NCBI GenBank assembly: GCA_027214125.1
Contig: JAPWHF010000013.1
Location: 43,324-107,323 of the forward strand
Origin: Zoogloeaceae bacterium G21618-S1
GTDB taxonomy: Bacteria > Pseudomonadota > Gammaproteobacteria > Burkholderiales > Rhodocyclaceae
Length of the DNA: 64,000 nt
Reading direction: 5' to 3'
In this document: positions 38,241-48,771 of the stretch, piece by piece
How positions within the stretch are numbered: the first letter of the stretch is position 1
Layout of the letters: every line of letters begins with the position of its first letter
Made by a program: the position numbers and the translations under genes
The notes under the pieces: generated by a model
Databases searched by the model: none
Told to the model about the DNA's origin: nothing
Seen by the model: the letters and a program-made list of their open reading frames with translations, nothing else

Positions 38241-38483
38241 TCAACGTTTAATTCGTGTGTAGACAAACAAAATCAAAACCGCACCAACCAACGCGCCAAG
38301 AAAGCCCGCGCCCTGTCCCGGGCGGTAGATCCCGAGCGCCTGTCCGCCGAAGCTTGCGACCATCGAACCCGCAATGCCCAGCAGCGCCGTCATCACCAAT
38401 CCGAGGTCTTCCTTGCCCGGATGAAGAAACTTCGCCAGCACGCCAACCACCAATCCGATCAGGATCGCCCAGATGATTCCCAT
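38241..38483 (-). CDS. GlsB/YeaQ/YmgE family membrane protein
   Basis: An 80-residue, Gly-rich inner-membrane protein with three hydrophobic segments (IIWAILIGLVVGVLAKFL, LGLVMTALLGIAGSMVASF, GAGFLGALVGAVLILFVY). It matches the transglycosylase-associated protein family, often stress-induced; the molecular function is unknown. It stands alone between the exonuclease gene and tRNA-Val. Confidence 0.88.
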   Translation of the reverse strand: MGIIWAILIGLVVGVLAKFLHPGKEDLGLVMTALLGIAGSMVASFGGQALGIYRPGQGAGFLGALVGAVLILFVYTRIKR

Positions 38484-38508
38484 AGTATTCGATGCTCCAG
38501 TGACAAAT

Positions 38509-39300
38509 TCATGACTCGGGCCACTGCGCCAGGAAGGCCTCCCAATGCGGCGCGCCGATCGCCTTCAATGTAGCGCGCACCACGGCCAGTTCAGCCTGGT
38601 ACTCCTCGGCCAGCATGACCCCACGCATGCGCTGAAAACGCAAATACACCAGATACGTGTTAACGACGTCGGTTTCACAGTAGTCCCGGATTTCAGCGAT
38701 CCGCCCCTCCTGATACGCCCCCCACACCGCGGAACCGTCCATGCCGAGCTTGCCCGGAAACCCCATCAGCTTGGCCAGCACATCCAGCGGTGCGTTGGCG
38801 CGTGGCTGATACAAAGCCAACAAATCCATCAAATCCAGATGCCGGCTGTGGTAGCGGCTGATGTAGTTGTTCCACTTGAAATCGCGAGCGTCCCGCGCAT
38901 CGCCTTCACCCATCTCCCAGTAGCGCGGGGCACTCACCCCGTGCAACAGGCCTCGGTAGTGAAGCACCGGCAGATCAAATCCGCCACCATTCCATGAAAC
39001 AATTTGTGGCGTGAAGCGCTCGATGCCATCGAAGAAGCGCTGGATGATGCCCGCCTCATCCGAATCAGGCTCGGAGAGCGAAAACACCTTGAACTGCGCC
39101 GCATCACGAAAAACACAGGAAATGGTGACGATGCGCTGAAGGTAGTGCGGCAGAAAATCATTCCCGGTCGCTGCGCGGCGCCGCTGCATGGCGAGCTCAG
39201 CCACTTCGTCATCGGCGAGATCGTCAGGCAGATCGTGCAAACGACGCAGCCCCGCCACATCGGGAATTGTCTCGATATCGAAGATGAGGACGGCACTCAC
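38509..39300 (-). CDS. predicted 3'-5' exonuclease, PolB exonuclease-like
   Basis: 263 residues with the DEDD exonuclease motifs in order: IFDIETIPD (Exo I), VSWNGGGFDLPVLHYRG (Exo II), DLMDLLALY and YCETDVVNTYLVYLRF (Exo III). It belongs to the family of stand-alone exonucleases related to the proofreading domain of family B polymerases. The GTG start at 39300 overlaps the ydbL stop as GTGA; upstream codons in the frame lie inside ydbL and are unlikely to be used. Substrate not known. Confidence 0.87.
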   Translation of the reverse strand: MSAVLIFDIETIPDVAGLRRLHDLPDDLADDEVAELAMQRRRAATGNDFLPHYLQRIVTISCVFRDAAQFKVFSLSEPDSDEAGIIQRFFDGIERFTPQIVSWNGGGFDLPVLHYRGLLHGVSAPRYWEMGEGDARDARDFKWNNYISRYHSRHLDLMDLLALYQPRANAPLDVLAKLMGFPGKLGMDGSAVWGAYQEGRIAEIRDYCETDVVNTYLVYLRFQRMRGVMLAEEYQAELAVVRATLKAIGAPHWEAFLAQWPES

Positions 39301-39710
39301 TTGCGCGCCCAGCCCCGCGAGCCTTCCACCCACCAACCGCCAGGCGCCTTGTCGATCCAGCGCTGCGCGAAGGTATTGCGGATATCGCCCGCCCATTCGG
39401 GGTGGCCGTTGGCCGTGGCGATCTCGCGGTAGAGTGCCGCACGGTCATTGTTCTCGGCCGCCACCAGCGCGTTGAGCTTGCCACGCTGCGCGAGCGGGAC
39501 GGCATTGGCATCATGGACGGCGAGCGATCCATCCGACTTCAGACCGACCGCGCCGGATGCGTACAGTGGCGCGAGTTGCGCATGCCGCTGCGACATGGAC
39601 GATTTGATCGCCGAAATCGCAGGCGTATCGACCTCGAGATTCCCTTGTGCAGTCGCCAGGGTCGCGGACAGCAGGCTGACAACAAACACGGCTTTCCAAA
39701 CGGATTTCAT
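39297..39710 (-). CDS. ydbL: YdbL family (DUF1318) periplasmic protein
   Basis: 137 residues with a signal peptide (MKSVWKAVFVVSLLSATLATAQ) and the DUF1318 core: KLNALVAAENNDRAALYREIA and KAPGGWWVEGSRGW. In E. coli ydbH-ynbE-ydbL form one operon, and YdbL is thought to help YdbH-YnbE assembly in intermembrane lipid transport. AGGAG lies before the ATG, and the gene overlaps ynbE by 4 bases. Confidence 0.85.
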   Translation of the reverse strand: MKSVWKAVFVVSLLSATLATAQGNLEVDTPAISAIKSSMSQRHAQLAPLYASGAVGLKSDGSLAVHDANAVPLAQRGKLNALVAAENNDRAALYREIATANGHPEWAGDIRNTFAQRWIDKAPGGWWVEGSRGWARK

Positions 39711-39886
39711 CGGCTGGGCGCTCCTTCCTTGGTGGCGGCTTCGGGCTTGAGTTGCCAGACTTCGTCGATAATCCGGTCCGCCGCCTTCTCTGCCGCCGCC
39801 GCCGGAAAATAGATATTGATTGTGACGCAGCCTGCAATGGCCAGGCTGAACGCCGTCACCGCGGCCCAATTCGATACCGGTTTCAT
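39707..39886 (-). CDS. ynbE: YnbE-like outer-membrane lipoprotein
   Basis: 59 residues with a lipoprotein signal ending LAIAGC (lipidated Cys), followed by VTINIYFPAAAAEKAADRI and IDEVWQ, the YnbE signature. The ATG at 39886 follows GAGGA; the frame could open at a GTG 4 codons earlier. YnbE is the outer-membrane partner of YdbH, encoded immediately upstream. Confidence 0.87.
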   Translation of the reverse strand: MKPVSNWAAVTAFSLAIAGCVTINIYFPAAAAEKAADRIIDEVWQLKPEAATKEGAPSR

Positions 39887-39894
39887 GTCTATCC

Positions 39895-41889
39895 TCACTT
39901 GATGACCGGCGCCGCATCGCTGGCGATGGCCGCCTTGACGCGCTCGATCAGCTCGTCCCAGTTCACGCGCCGATTGTAGCCGATGACGTTAAGCGCCGGG
40001 ATACCGCCGCCGCGCACGATGGTAAACGGCGCCGAATCTGCGCCCGCGCCCTCAGTGCCTTGCATTTGGCATATCCCGTTGGCAAGACGGCAGCCCACAC
40101 CGATCTCCCGATAGCCAAAATCGTTGAAGAACTGCAAAAAACTGCGCTGGATGGCCGCACTCGCGCTCGGCCCGCCAAGCGCGGTGATGTGCTCCACCGC
40201 ACGCTGGCTGATTCGCCGCGGATAGTCGCCGGGCGTACTTCGCACCGAGGCGTCGAAGCGCACAGGTTTCCAGGCCGCCATCTGCAGATCGTTCAGCGCC
40301 AGATCCACGAAGCCACTGACCGCACCAAAAGAAAAGGTTTCGGTCAGCTGCGCCATATCGAGATGCTCGGCCACGACATCGGCGCGCAAACGCGGCAACA
40401 GCCCAAAAGGCTCGATCACCTCCAGCCCCGTCGCTTGCACATACCCATCAAACAAGGCGATGACCAGCGCGCCGTCCAACGCGGCACGGCGCGGCGTCAC
40501 CAGCAAACCGGGAATCGAAGCCGACAAGGTCCCCACCATTTCCGGCAGGTCCAGCGCCGCGGTCAGCGCACGCATCGACACCGGCTCCATGAAGAAGCCG
40601 CCCCGGCCCTGCCACCCCTCATCGCTGTTCACCACCGTGAGGTGATCAATGATGATCGCCCCGTCCAGCACGGGCAATCGCGCCGGCGCGACCGTGATGT
40701 TGCCCTGCGCGACCGCCATATCCAGCGAAAATGGCGCGAAATCGAGTTTTTGCCAATGCAGACCATCGACCTGAAGATGTCCCTCGACCGACGCGTCCCG
40801 ATGCCACGGCAGACGGCCCGACAAGGGCCCGACCCGGAAACGCTGCCCCAGATACGCAAAGCCGACCTGGTCGAGCCCGACATCAACACCTTGAAGCTCG
40901 CCACCCCGCCACCGGACATCGACATCCGCCCAGCCTGCCACCTGCCAACGCTCCGTTTGGGCGGGCGCAACGACGGGCAAGACGAACTGCGGCACCACCA
41001 CCGCCAGATCCGCATGGCTGACCGACACTTCGGCGTCGATGATTCGCCGCCCGGCAATATCGAACTGCCCTTTTCCCGAAACGTACGAAACACCGGGCGC
41101 CTCGATACGCGATGAAAAGATATCAAGATGCCGATCGGAGACCTGTCCTTCGGCCTCCAGTGACACGCCCGGCGGGACAAACACGGGATCCCAGAAAACC
41201 CCGCCGCCGGTCCACCCTGCACGCACATCCCAACGCCAAGCATTGCCGGTTCGAGCCGCACTCAAACGCACGTCACCCGTCAGCGCCTCGCCGGCATGGC
41301 TTCCCGAGACATCAGAAAATCCGGCGTTTACAAGTGTTGCGGTCAGCGAAAACTGACGTCCGTCAAAACCGGCACGACCGGTCAACGCGCCTGACGGCTT
41401 CCATTGATCAGTCGGCGGCCAGACCCGCCCCAACAGCGCAAGCGGCATTTTCTCGAACTGGATATCCAGCGCCGAACTGGCGCTCAGCGCTGCCGTGAGC
41501 CACGCGTCGCCAACAAATTTCGCGGTGAGGCGCCCCGAACGGGTTTGGGTAGAGAAGTCGAGGTCAAGCCGGGCATCGGCCAGTTCAGGCACGCCGCTGA
41601 TCCGCGCATCGGCACACTGGATACGCCCCTCATCCAACCGCAAGTGGCGACAGTCGAGCTGTACGGCATGCCACTGCCGGCCCGCCGCGGTAAATCGATC
41701 AAACCGAATCCACCCGGCGTTGCTCTCCAGCGACAGGCTCACCCCACGTGCTGAAAAGCTCGGATGATCAATCTGGTGAATATCGAGTTGCAAGCCCGCC
41801 CGGGCGGACGCCCCCCACAGGAGCAACGCCAGACCCGTCCGCCAGATCGGCGGACGCCACCCGTGAACACGCTCAGGCCGGGAACACAC
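39895..41889 (-). CDS. ydbH: YdbH-like AsmA-family intermembrane lipid transport protein
   Basis: About 664 residues with an N-terminal signal/anchor (RTGLALLLWGASARA) and a long beta-rich, repetitive body as in AsmA-like bridge proteins that span the periplasm. The C-terminal region (PRRISQRAVEHITALGG, FFNDFGYREIGVGCRLANGI) is typical of YdbH/DUF748-like proteins. YnbE and YdbL follow directly, confirming the trio. The start is uncertain: GTG at 41889 overlaps cysM by 17 bases; the frame is open to 41934. Confidence 0.82.
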   Translation of the reverse strand: MCSRPERVHGWRPPIWRTGLALLLWGASARAGLQLDIHQIDHPSFSARGVSLSLESNAGWIRFDRFTAAGRQWHAVQLDCRHLRLDEGRIQCADARISGVPELADARLDLDFSTQTRSGRLTAKFVGDAWLTAALSASSALDIQFEKMPLALLGRVWPPTDQWKPSGALTGRAGFDGRQFSLTATLVNAGFSDVSGSHAGEALTGDVRLSAARTGNAWRWDVRAGWTGGGVFWDPVFVPPGVSLEAEGQVSDRHLDIFSSRIEAPGVSYVSGKGQFDIAGRRIIDAEVSVSHADLAVVVPQFVLPVVAPAQTERWQVAGWADVDVRWRGGELQGVDVGLDQVGFAYLGQRFRVGPLSGRLPWHRDASVEGHLQVDGLHWQKLDFAPFSLDMAVAQGNITVAPARLPVLDGAIIIDHLTVVNSDEGWQGRGGFFMEPVSMRALTAALDLPEMVGTLSASIPGLLVTPRRAALDGALVIALFDGYVQATGLEVIEPFGLLPRLRADVVAEHLDMAQLTETFSFGAVSGFVDLALNDLQMAAWKPVRFDASVRSTPGDYPRRISQRAVEHITALGGPSASAAIQRSFLQFFNDFGYREIGVGCRLANGICQMQGTEGAGADSAPFTIVRGGGIPALNVIGYNRRVNWDELIERVKAAIASDAAPVIK

Positions 41890-42763
41890 CCGTCGACAGA
41901 TAACGGTCACCGCGGTCACAGACAATGCTGACAATCACCGCATTGCTCACCTGCGCAGCAACGCGCAGGGCGACATGCATCGCGCCACCGGATGAGATGC
42001 CCGCAAAAATGCCTTCTTCGCGCGCCAGCCGGCGGGTCATCTCCTCGGCGTCCGCCTGGGTCACGGGTTCGATACGATCAACGCGGGATGCGTCATAAAT
42101 GGTTGGCAGATACGCCTCGGGCCATTTGCGAATACCGGGAATTTGCGCGCCATCGGCCGGTTCGCAACCGATGATCTCAATGCCGGCATTCTGCTGCTTG
42201 AGGTAGCGTGAAGTGCCCATGATGGTGCCGGTCGTACCCATGGAACTGACGAAATGGGTGATTCGCCCGACGGTCTGGCGCCATAGCTCGGGGCCCGTGC
42301 CCTCGAAATGCGCCTCCGGGTTGTCCGGGTTGCCGAACTGGTCGAGGATCACGCCCTCGCCGTCGTCGCGCATCCGGGTCGCCATGTCGCGCGCCACTTC
42401 CATGCCGCCGCTTTTGGGCGTCAGGATCAATTCAGCGCCGAAGGCGCGCATCGTCTGGCGGCGCTCGACGCTCTGATTCTCGGGCATGACCAGAATCATC
42501 CGGTACCCCCGAATCGCCGCTGCCATGGCCAGCGCGATGCCGGTATTGCCACTGGTGGCTTCGATCAGTGTATCGCCGGGTTGAATGCGACCGGCCGCCT
42601 CGGCACGCAGAATCATCGACATCGCAGGCCGGTCTTTGACCGAACCCGCGGGGTTGTTGCCCTCGAGCTTGGCGAGAATCACATTGCCGTCACCGGCATT
42701 GATCCGCTTGAGGCGCACCAGGGGTGTGTCGCCAACATAGTCTTCAAGGGTCTTGAATTGCAT
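41873..42763 (-). CDS. cysM: cysteine synthase B
   Basis: A 296-residue PLP enzyme making cysteine (or S-sulfocysteine from thiosulfate) from O-acetylserine. The PLP Lys43 is in GNNPAGSVKDRP, the asparagine loop is EATSGNTGIA, and the phosphate-binding loop is SSMGTTGTIMG. The KLEGNNPAGSVKDR form and the ISSGGAMHVAL motif favour CysM over CysK. A GGAAG site precedes the ATG. Confidence 0.94.
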   Translation of the reverse strand: MQFKTLEDYVGDTPLVRLKRINAGDGNVILAKLEGNNPAGSVKDRPAMSMILRAEAAGRIQPGDTLIEATSGNTGIALAMAAAIRGYRMILVMPENQSVERRQTMRAFGAELILTPKSGGMEVARDMATRMRDDGEGVILDQFGNPDNPEAHFEGTGPELWRQTVGRITHFVSSMGTTGTIMGTSRYLKQQNAGIEIIGCEPADGAQIPGIRKWPEAYLPTIYDASRVDRIEPVTQADAEEMTRRLAREEGIFAGISSGGAMHVALRVAAQVSNAVIVSIVCDRGDRYLSTGVFPA

Positions 42764-42788
42764 CCGTTCTTCCAGTGGTTAGGTCGCG

Positions 42789-43733
42789 TCAAGACGCGCT
42801 GGCGCGCAGTTCATCCAGCGTGACGACCGCCGTTCCGAGTTTTCCGACGACGACGCCCGCAGCAAGATTAGCCCAGTGCATGGCATCCGGGGCAGACAGG
42901 CCGCAGGCCAGCATCACGGCAAAGGTCGCGATCACGGTGTCGCCGGCGCCCGATACATCAAAGACCTCGCGCGCGCGTGTCGGTTCATGACTCACGCCGT
43001 TTTCGTCAAACAGTGTCATGCCCTCTTCCGAGCGGGTCAGCAGTACAGCACCGATCGACAACTCTTTGCGCAGCGTATCAACGCGTGCGGCCAAGTCCGC
43101 CTCGGAGCGCCAACGCCCAACGATTTCCTGAAGCTCACCCCGGTTCGGCGTCAACACGGTCGCGCCAGCATACCGGGTGAAGTCGTCGCCCTTGGGGTCG
43201 ACCAACACCGGCTTGCCGGCCGCTTTGGCGGCCTGAATCATGGCCTCCACGTGGTCCAGCGTGCCCTTGTCGTAATCGGAAATCAGCACCAGATCATGGG
43301 CGGACAACAGTTGTTTGAAGGTGTCCAGCTTGGCCGCAAGTACCTCGGCTTGCGGTCTCTGTTCGAAGTCGATGCGCAACAACTGCTGGCTTCGGCCAAT
43401 GACCCGCAACTTGAGCGTGGTCTGAACGCTGGCGTCACGAAACAGATGGGCGCTTACCGCCGATTCGGCCAGCAAGCGATCGAGACTGTCGCCCGCCTCA
43501 TCCTGGCCGACCACCGACAGCAAGGAGACCTGCGTCCCCAGCGCCGAGGCGTTGCGCGCCACGTTGGCGGCGCCGCCGGGGCGATCTTCGGCGCGGGTCA
43601 TACGCACCACCGGCACGGGTGCTTCGGGTGAAATCCGGCTGACGTCGCCAAACCAGTAGCGGTCCAGCATCACATCGCCGACCACAAGAATGCGCGCTGC
43701 CGACGTCGCCGGCAGCACGTCGCGGCCACTCAT
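42789..43733 (-). CDS. hldA: D-glycero-beta-D-manno-heptose-7-phosphate kinase
   Basis: The 314-residue PfkB-family kinase corresponds to the N-terminal half of HldE (RfaE domain 1): ILVVGDVMLDRYWFGDVSRI, RPGGAANVARNA, and the C-terminal catalytic DVSGAGDTVIATF. The adenylyltransferase half is missing, so HldC must be encoded elsewhere. It supplies heptose for lipopolysaccharide core. The ATG at 43733 lies 1 base after the ugd stop. Confidence 0.92.
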   Translation of the reverse strand: MSGRDVLPATSAARILVVGDVMLDRYWFGDVSRISPEAPVPVVRMTRAEDRPGGAANVARNASALGTQVSLLSVVGQDEAGDSLDRLLAESAVSAHLFRDASVQTTLKLRVIGRSQQLLRIDFEQRPQAEVLAAKLDTFKQLLSAHDLVLISDYDKGTLDHVEAMIQAAKAAGKPVLVDPKGDDFTRYAGATVLTPNRGELQEIVGRWRSEADLAARVDTLRKELSIGAVLLTRSEEGMTLFDENGVSHEPTRAREVFDVSGAGDTVIATFAVMLACGLSAPDAMHWANLAAGVVVGKLGTAVVTLDELRASAS

Positions 43734-43734
43734 G

Positions 43735-45057
<1,323 letters not shown>

Positions 45058-45098
45058 TGTTCAGTCCTCATTTCATGTGCTGGCGCAGCAGTTCACGC

Positions 45099-46274
45099 TC
45101 ATGGCACCAGATCATATTCTTCCGTTCGCCGCGGCGGCGTCGTTTCCCAGCCGCCGCAGGCTGGGCATCGCCAGTAAAACTGACGCGCCTTGAATCCGCA
45201 TGAATCGCAGCGATAACGCGCCACGCGCCGCGTGTGGCTATGCACCAGCTGGCGAACCAGTTCGATATCCGGCCGCAACTCGGTCGGAGCCGCCACCAGG
45301 GCCGCCTCCAGCATCTTGTCCAGACCGAGGACACTGGGATTGCGCCGCAACTCGTCACGAACCAGATCGTAGGCACTGAGCGAACCCGCCAGCTTCAGGG
45401 TGCGATCGAACAATACATCAAGCAGATCAAGCGACGAATGACGCTCTAGGTAGGCGCGAAGCAGTTGCAGCCCATCTTCAATCCGGCCCTGTGCGTCGTA
45501 AGCCTTCATCAGGCGTTCAGCGGCAAGCGACAGGTAATGCGGGTCCTGGCCTTCAATCCGCTTCCAGGCCGCAACGGCCTCGTCGAGATCGCCTCGCCGA
45601 GCGGCGAGATCGCCTTTGATCAGACTACCGCGCACCGATCGCGGGTTGACCTGCAATGCCGACTGAATCGCCGTATCGGCATCGTCAAGCCGCGAATCCG
45701 CCAGCGCATCGGAGGCCATCTCGCAATGGAAGTTGGCCATTTCCTTGCGCCACCAGACGCTCTCGTGATCGGGCAACGCTTTGGCGATATCGATCGCTTT
45801 CGGCCAATCCTTTTCTTGTTGGTAGATTTCCAGCAGATCGCGCAGGGCGATGTCGTTCAAGGCCGTACCGCGCAAGCGCAAAAACACGGATTCGGCCCGA
45901 TCGAGCAAACCCGCTTTCAAATAGTCCTGACCGAGTTCCGCCAGGGCCTGCAGACGCTGGGATTCGTTCAGATCTTCGCGATCAATCAAATGCTGATGCA
46001 TGCGGATCGCGCGCTCGGTTTCGCCACGGCGCCGAAACAGGCTACCGAGCGCAAAGTGCAGCTCGACCGTATCGGGGTCGATACGCACCGCTTCGATGAA
46101 GGCGTCGATCGCTTTGTCGGGCTGCTCGTTGAGCAGGAAATTCAATCCATTGAGATAGGAGCGCGGCAGGCTGCGCGACTCCTTCATGACATGCCGGATA
46201 TCAACCCGCGCCGCCATCCAGCCCAAAGCAAAGAACAGCGGCAGCGCCAGTAACCACCAGAATTCAATTTCCAT
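45099..46274 (-). CDS. lapB: lipopolysaccharide assembly protein B
   Basis: 391 residues: an N-terminal membrane anchor (FWWLLALPLFFALGWMAA), TPR repeats (about 40-340), and a C-terminal rubredoxin-like zinc site YRCDSCGF...RCPACGGW with all four Cys. LapB (YciM) presents LpxC to the FtsH protease to limit lipid A synthesis. The start lies 5 bases after lapA. Confidence 0.95.
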   Translation of the reverse strand: MEIEFWWLLALPLFFALGWMAARVDIRHVMKESRSLPRSYLNGLNFLLNEQPDKAIDAFIEAVRIDPDTVELHFALGSLFRRRGETERAIRMHQHLIDREDLNESQRLQALAELGQDYLKAGLLDRAESVFLRLRGTALNDIALRDLLEIYQQEKDWPKAIDIAKALPDHESVWWRKEMANFHCEMASDALADSRLDDADTAIQSALQVNPRSVRGSLIKGDLAARRGDLDEAVAAWKRIEGQDPHYLSLAAERLMKAYDAQGRIEDGLQLLRAYLERHSSLDLLDVLFDRTLKLAGSLSAYDLVRDELRRNPSVLGLDKMLEAALVAAPTELRPDIELVRQLVHSHTRRVARYRCDSCGFKARQFYWRCPACGGWETTPPRRTEEYDLVP

Positions 46275-46279
46275 GGAGG

Positions 46280-46597
46280 TCAGAACGCTTCAGGTGCGTC
46301 CCCGTCGGCCCGCGGCACAACCGCCGTGCTTGCCAACGCTTTGATCTCGGCCTCAGCCTTGCGCAGCGATTTACGCAGCCGGCCGATCTCGCGCCGCTGA
46401 CGCACCAGCGAGGACAGTGTCGCGGTCACGCCAACAAGGGCTCCGGCGGCAAAGGCGCCCAGGATGACCAAGACCAATGGCAACTGCCATTGTTTGCCCA
46501 TGTAAAAGTTCAACGTCGTGAGCTGGTCGTTCTTGACGGCGAAGCCGAACAGAACAAGGAAGACCGCCAGACGGATAATCCAGACAATGATTCGCAT
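46280..46597 (-). CDS. lapA: lipopolysaccharide assembly protein A
   Basis: A 105-residue inner-membrane protein with two helices (IIRLAVFLVLFGFAVKN and LPLVLVILGAFAAGALVGV) and a C-terminal coiled coil. This is the LapA (YciS) layout and it is adjacent to lapB as expected. The terminator of ihfB lies 29 bases upstream. Confidence 0.92.
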   Translation of the reverse strand: MRIIVWIIRLAVFLVLFGFAVKNDQLTTLNFYMGKQWQLPLVLVILGAFAAGALVGVTATLSSLVRQRREIGRLRKSLRKAEAEIKALASTAVVPRADGDAPEAF

Positions 46598-46625
46598 AGG
46601 GGGTGATTATGGCCGACTCGTGGAC

Positions 46626-46652
46626 AAAAAAGAAGGCGGTCGAAACCGCCTT
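46626..46652 (-). terminator. intrinsic terminator after ihfB
   Basis: On the minus strand AAGGCGGT-TTCG-ACCGCCTT is followed by CTTTTTT. The stem has 8 bp with a UUCG loop. It separates rpsA-ihfB from lapAB; a weak CATAAT between it and lapA could be part of a new promoter. Confidence 0.85.
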
Positions 46653-46676
46653 CCCCAATGACACGATCTGAACCGA

Positions 46677-46961
46677 TTATTCGGCCAGATCCACGCGTTC
46701 CCGCAATTCCTTGCCCGCCTTGAAATGCGGCACATGTTTTTCGGCAACCTCAACCCGTTCACCGGATTTCGGATTGCGTCCCATGCGGGGCGGGCGGTAA
46801 TTCAGCGCAAAGCTGCCGAAGCCGCGAATCTCGATGCGATCACCACGTGACAATGAGTCGGTCATCGCATCGAGAATCATCTTGACAGCATAATCGGCAT
46901 CCTTGGCAACCAACTGCGGAAAACGTGCCGCCAGTCGCGCAATGAGCTCCGATTTGGTCAT
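46677..46961 (-). CDS. ihfB: integration host factor subunit beta
   Basis: 94 residues of the HU/IHF family: [37 protein letters not shown], and beta-arm [20 protein letters not shown]. It forms the IHF heterodimer with IhfA. It follows rpsA by 11 bases, the conserved rpsA-ihfB order. Confidence 0.97.
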   Translation of the reverse strand: MTKSELIARLAARFPQLVAKDADYAVKMILDAMTDSLSRGDRIEIRGFGSFALNYRPPRMGRNPKSGERVEVAEKHVPHFKAGKELRERVDLAE

Positions 46962-46972
46962 GTGTGCACCAA

Positions 46973-48679
46973 TTATTGCTTCTGCTCGTCCATCTTCGCC
47001 TTGAGCAAGGCACCCAGACTGGTGGTGCCCGTCGCGGCGGAGCTCTCTGCGGCCAGCTTCTGCATGGCGTCGGAGGTCTCAGCCTGATCCTTGGCTTTGA
47101 TCGACAGGTTGATCGAACGGGACTTACGATCGACGTTGATGATCATCGTCTCGACTTCTTCACCTTCCTTCATCACGGTGGTCAGGTCGTCGATACGGTG
47201 CGGAGCGGCTTCAGACACGCGCAGGTAGCCTTCGATGTCGTCCCCCAGCGAAATCACTGCACCACGAGCGTCGACCGTCTTGACGGTGCCGCGCACGAGG
47301 CTGTTCTTGTCGTGGGTCGCGATGAAGTTGGTGAAGGGATCCCCATCCATCTGCTTGATGCCAAGCGAAATACGCTCGCGCTCGACATCGATGGCCAGTA
47401 CCACGGCTTCGACTTCGTCACCTTTCTTGAAGCGACGCACAGCCTCTTCGCCCTGCTCGGACCATGACAGGTCGGACAGATGAACCAGGCCGTCGATGCC
47501 GCCATCCAGACCGATGAACACACCGAAATCGGTGATCGACTTGATCTGACCGGCAACCTTGTCGCCCTTCTTGAAGTTCATGGCGAACTCGTCCCACGGG
47601 TTGGCCATGCACTGCTTCATACCCAGGGAGATACGGCGACGCTCTTCGTCGATGTCGAGGATCATCACTTCCACCTCATCGCCCAGCTGGACGACTTTGT
47701 TCGGGTGGATGTTCTTGTTGGTCCAGTCCATCTCGGAGACGTGCACCAGACCTTCGATGCCCTGCTCCACTTCCACGAACGAGCCGTAGTCGGTGATGTT
47801 GGTGACTTTGCCGAACAGACGGGTACCGGTGGGGTAACGACGTGCAATGCCGACCCACGGATCTTCGCCCAGCTGCTTGAGGCCCAGCGACACGCGGCAA
47901 CGCTCGCGGTCGAACTTGAGCACTTTGGCTTCGAGTTCGTCGCCGACGGCAACCACTTCCGACGGGTGACGCACACGGCGCCAGGCCAGATCGGTGATAT
48001 GCAGCAGGCCGTCGATGCCACCCAGATCCACGAACGCGCCGTAGTCGGTGATGTTCTTGACGATGCCCTTGACGACCATACCTTCGGCCAGGTTTTCGAG
48101 CAGCTTATCGCGCTCTTCACCCATGGTCTCTTCGAGCACGGCACGGCGCGACACAACCACGTTGTTGCGCTTGCGGTCGAGCTTGATGACCTTGAATTCG
48201 AATTCTTTACCCTCGTACGGGGCGGTGTCCTTGACCGGACGCATGTCGACCAGCGATCCCGGCAGGAAGGCACGGATACCGTGGGTCATGACCGTCAGAC
48301 CACCCTTGACACGACCGCTGACAACACCGTTAACCAGCGTGCCTTCGTTGAGCGCGAGCTCCAGGTCGTTCCAGGCGGCGATGCGCTTGGCTTTGTCACG
48401 GGACAGGCGGGTTTCGCCGTAGCCGTCTTCGAGTGCATCGATGGCAACCTGGACGTAGTCGCCTTCTTTAACTTCAAGTTCGCCGTGATCGTTGCGGAAC
48501 TCTTCGATCGCGACATAGCTTTCGGACTTCAAGCCAGCATTCACGACAACGAAGTTCTGATCGATACGGACCACCTCGGCGGTGATCACTTCGCCCGTGC
48601 GCATTTCTTGCAGCGCTAGGCTTTCCTCGAACAGTTCGGCAAAGCTTTCCATGGACATTTCAGGAGTGGGGATGGACAT
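46973..48679 (-). CDS. rpsA: 30S ribosomal protein S1
   Basis: 568 residues with six S1 (OB-fold) RNA-binding repeats, recognisable by the recurring [27 protein letters not shown] pattern; repeats 3-6 are the most regular. S1 unfolds mRNA on the 30S subunit. The ATG at 48679 is chosen although its ribosome site is weak (AGG, about 10 bases away); ATGs at 48658 and 48652 are alternatives. A weak site fits the S1 autoregulation known in E. coli. Confidence 0.97.
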   Translation of the reverse strand: MSIPTPEMSMESFAELFEESLALQEMRTGEVITAEVVRIDQNFVVVNAGLKSESYVAIEEFRNDHGELEVKEGDYVQVAIDALEDGYGETRLSRDKAKRIAAWNDLELALNEGTLVNGVVSGRVKGGLTVMTHGIRAFLPGSLVDMRPVKDTAPYEGKEFEFKVIKLDRKRNNVVVSRRAVLEETMGEERDKLLENLAEGMVVKGIVKNITDYGAFVDLGGIDGLLHITDLAWRRVRHPSEVVAVGDELEAKVLKFDRERCRVSLGLKQLGEDPWVGIARRYPTGTRLFGKVTNITDYGSFVEVEQGIEGLVHVSEMDWTNKNIHPNKVVQLGDEVEVMILDIDEERRRISLGMKQCMANPWDEFAMNFKKGDKVAGQIKSITDFGVFIGLDGGIDGLVHLSDLSWSEQGEEAVRRFKKGDEVEAVVLAIDVERERISLGIKQMDGDPFTNFIATHDKNSLVRGTVKTVDARGAVISLGDDIEGYLRVSEAAPHRIDDLTTVMKEGEEVETMIINVDRKSRSINLSIKAKDQAETSDAMQKLAAESSAATGTTSLGALLKAKMDEQKQ

Positions 48680-48722
48680 AAAAAAAGACCTGGTGCTGCC
48701 ACAAGGACAGCGGGTTAGTTAA

Positions 48723-48746
48723 TAAAAACACCGGCCAAATGGCCGG
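48723..48746 (-). terminator. terminator after aroA-cmk
   Basis: On the minus strand CCGGCCA-TT-TGGCCGG is followed by TGTTTTTATT. It lies 25 bases after the fusion gene and before rpsA. Confidence 0.7.
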
Positions 48747-48771
48747 AATACGCTTGGACCGGCTCACCGCT

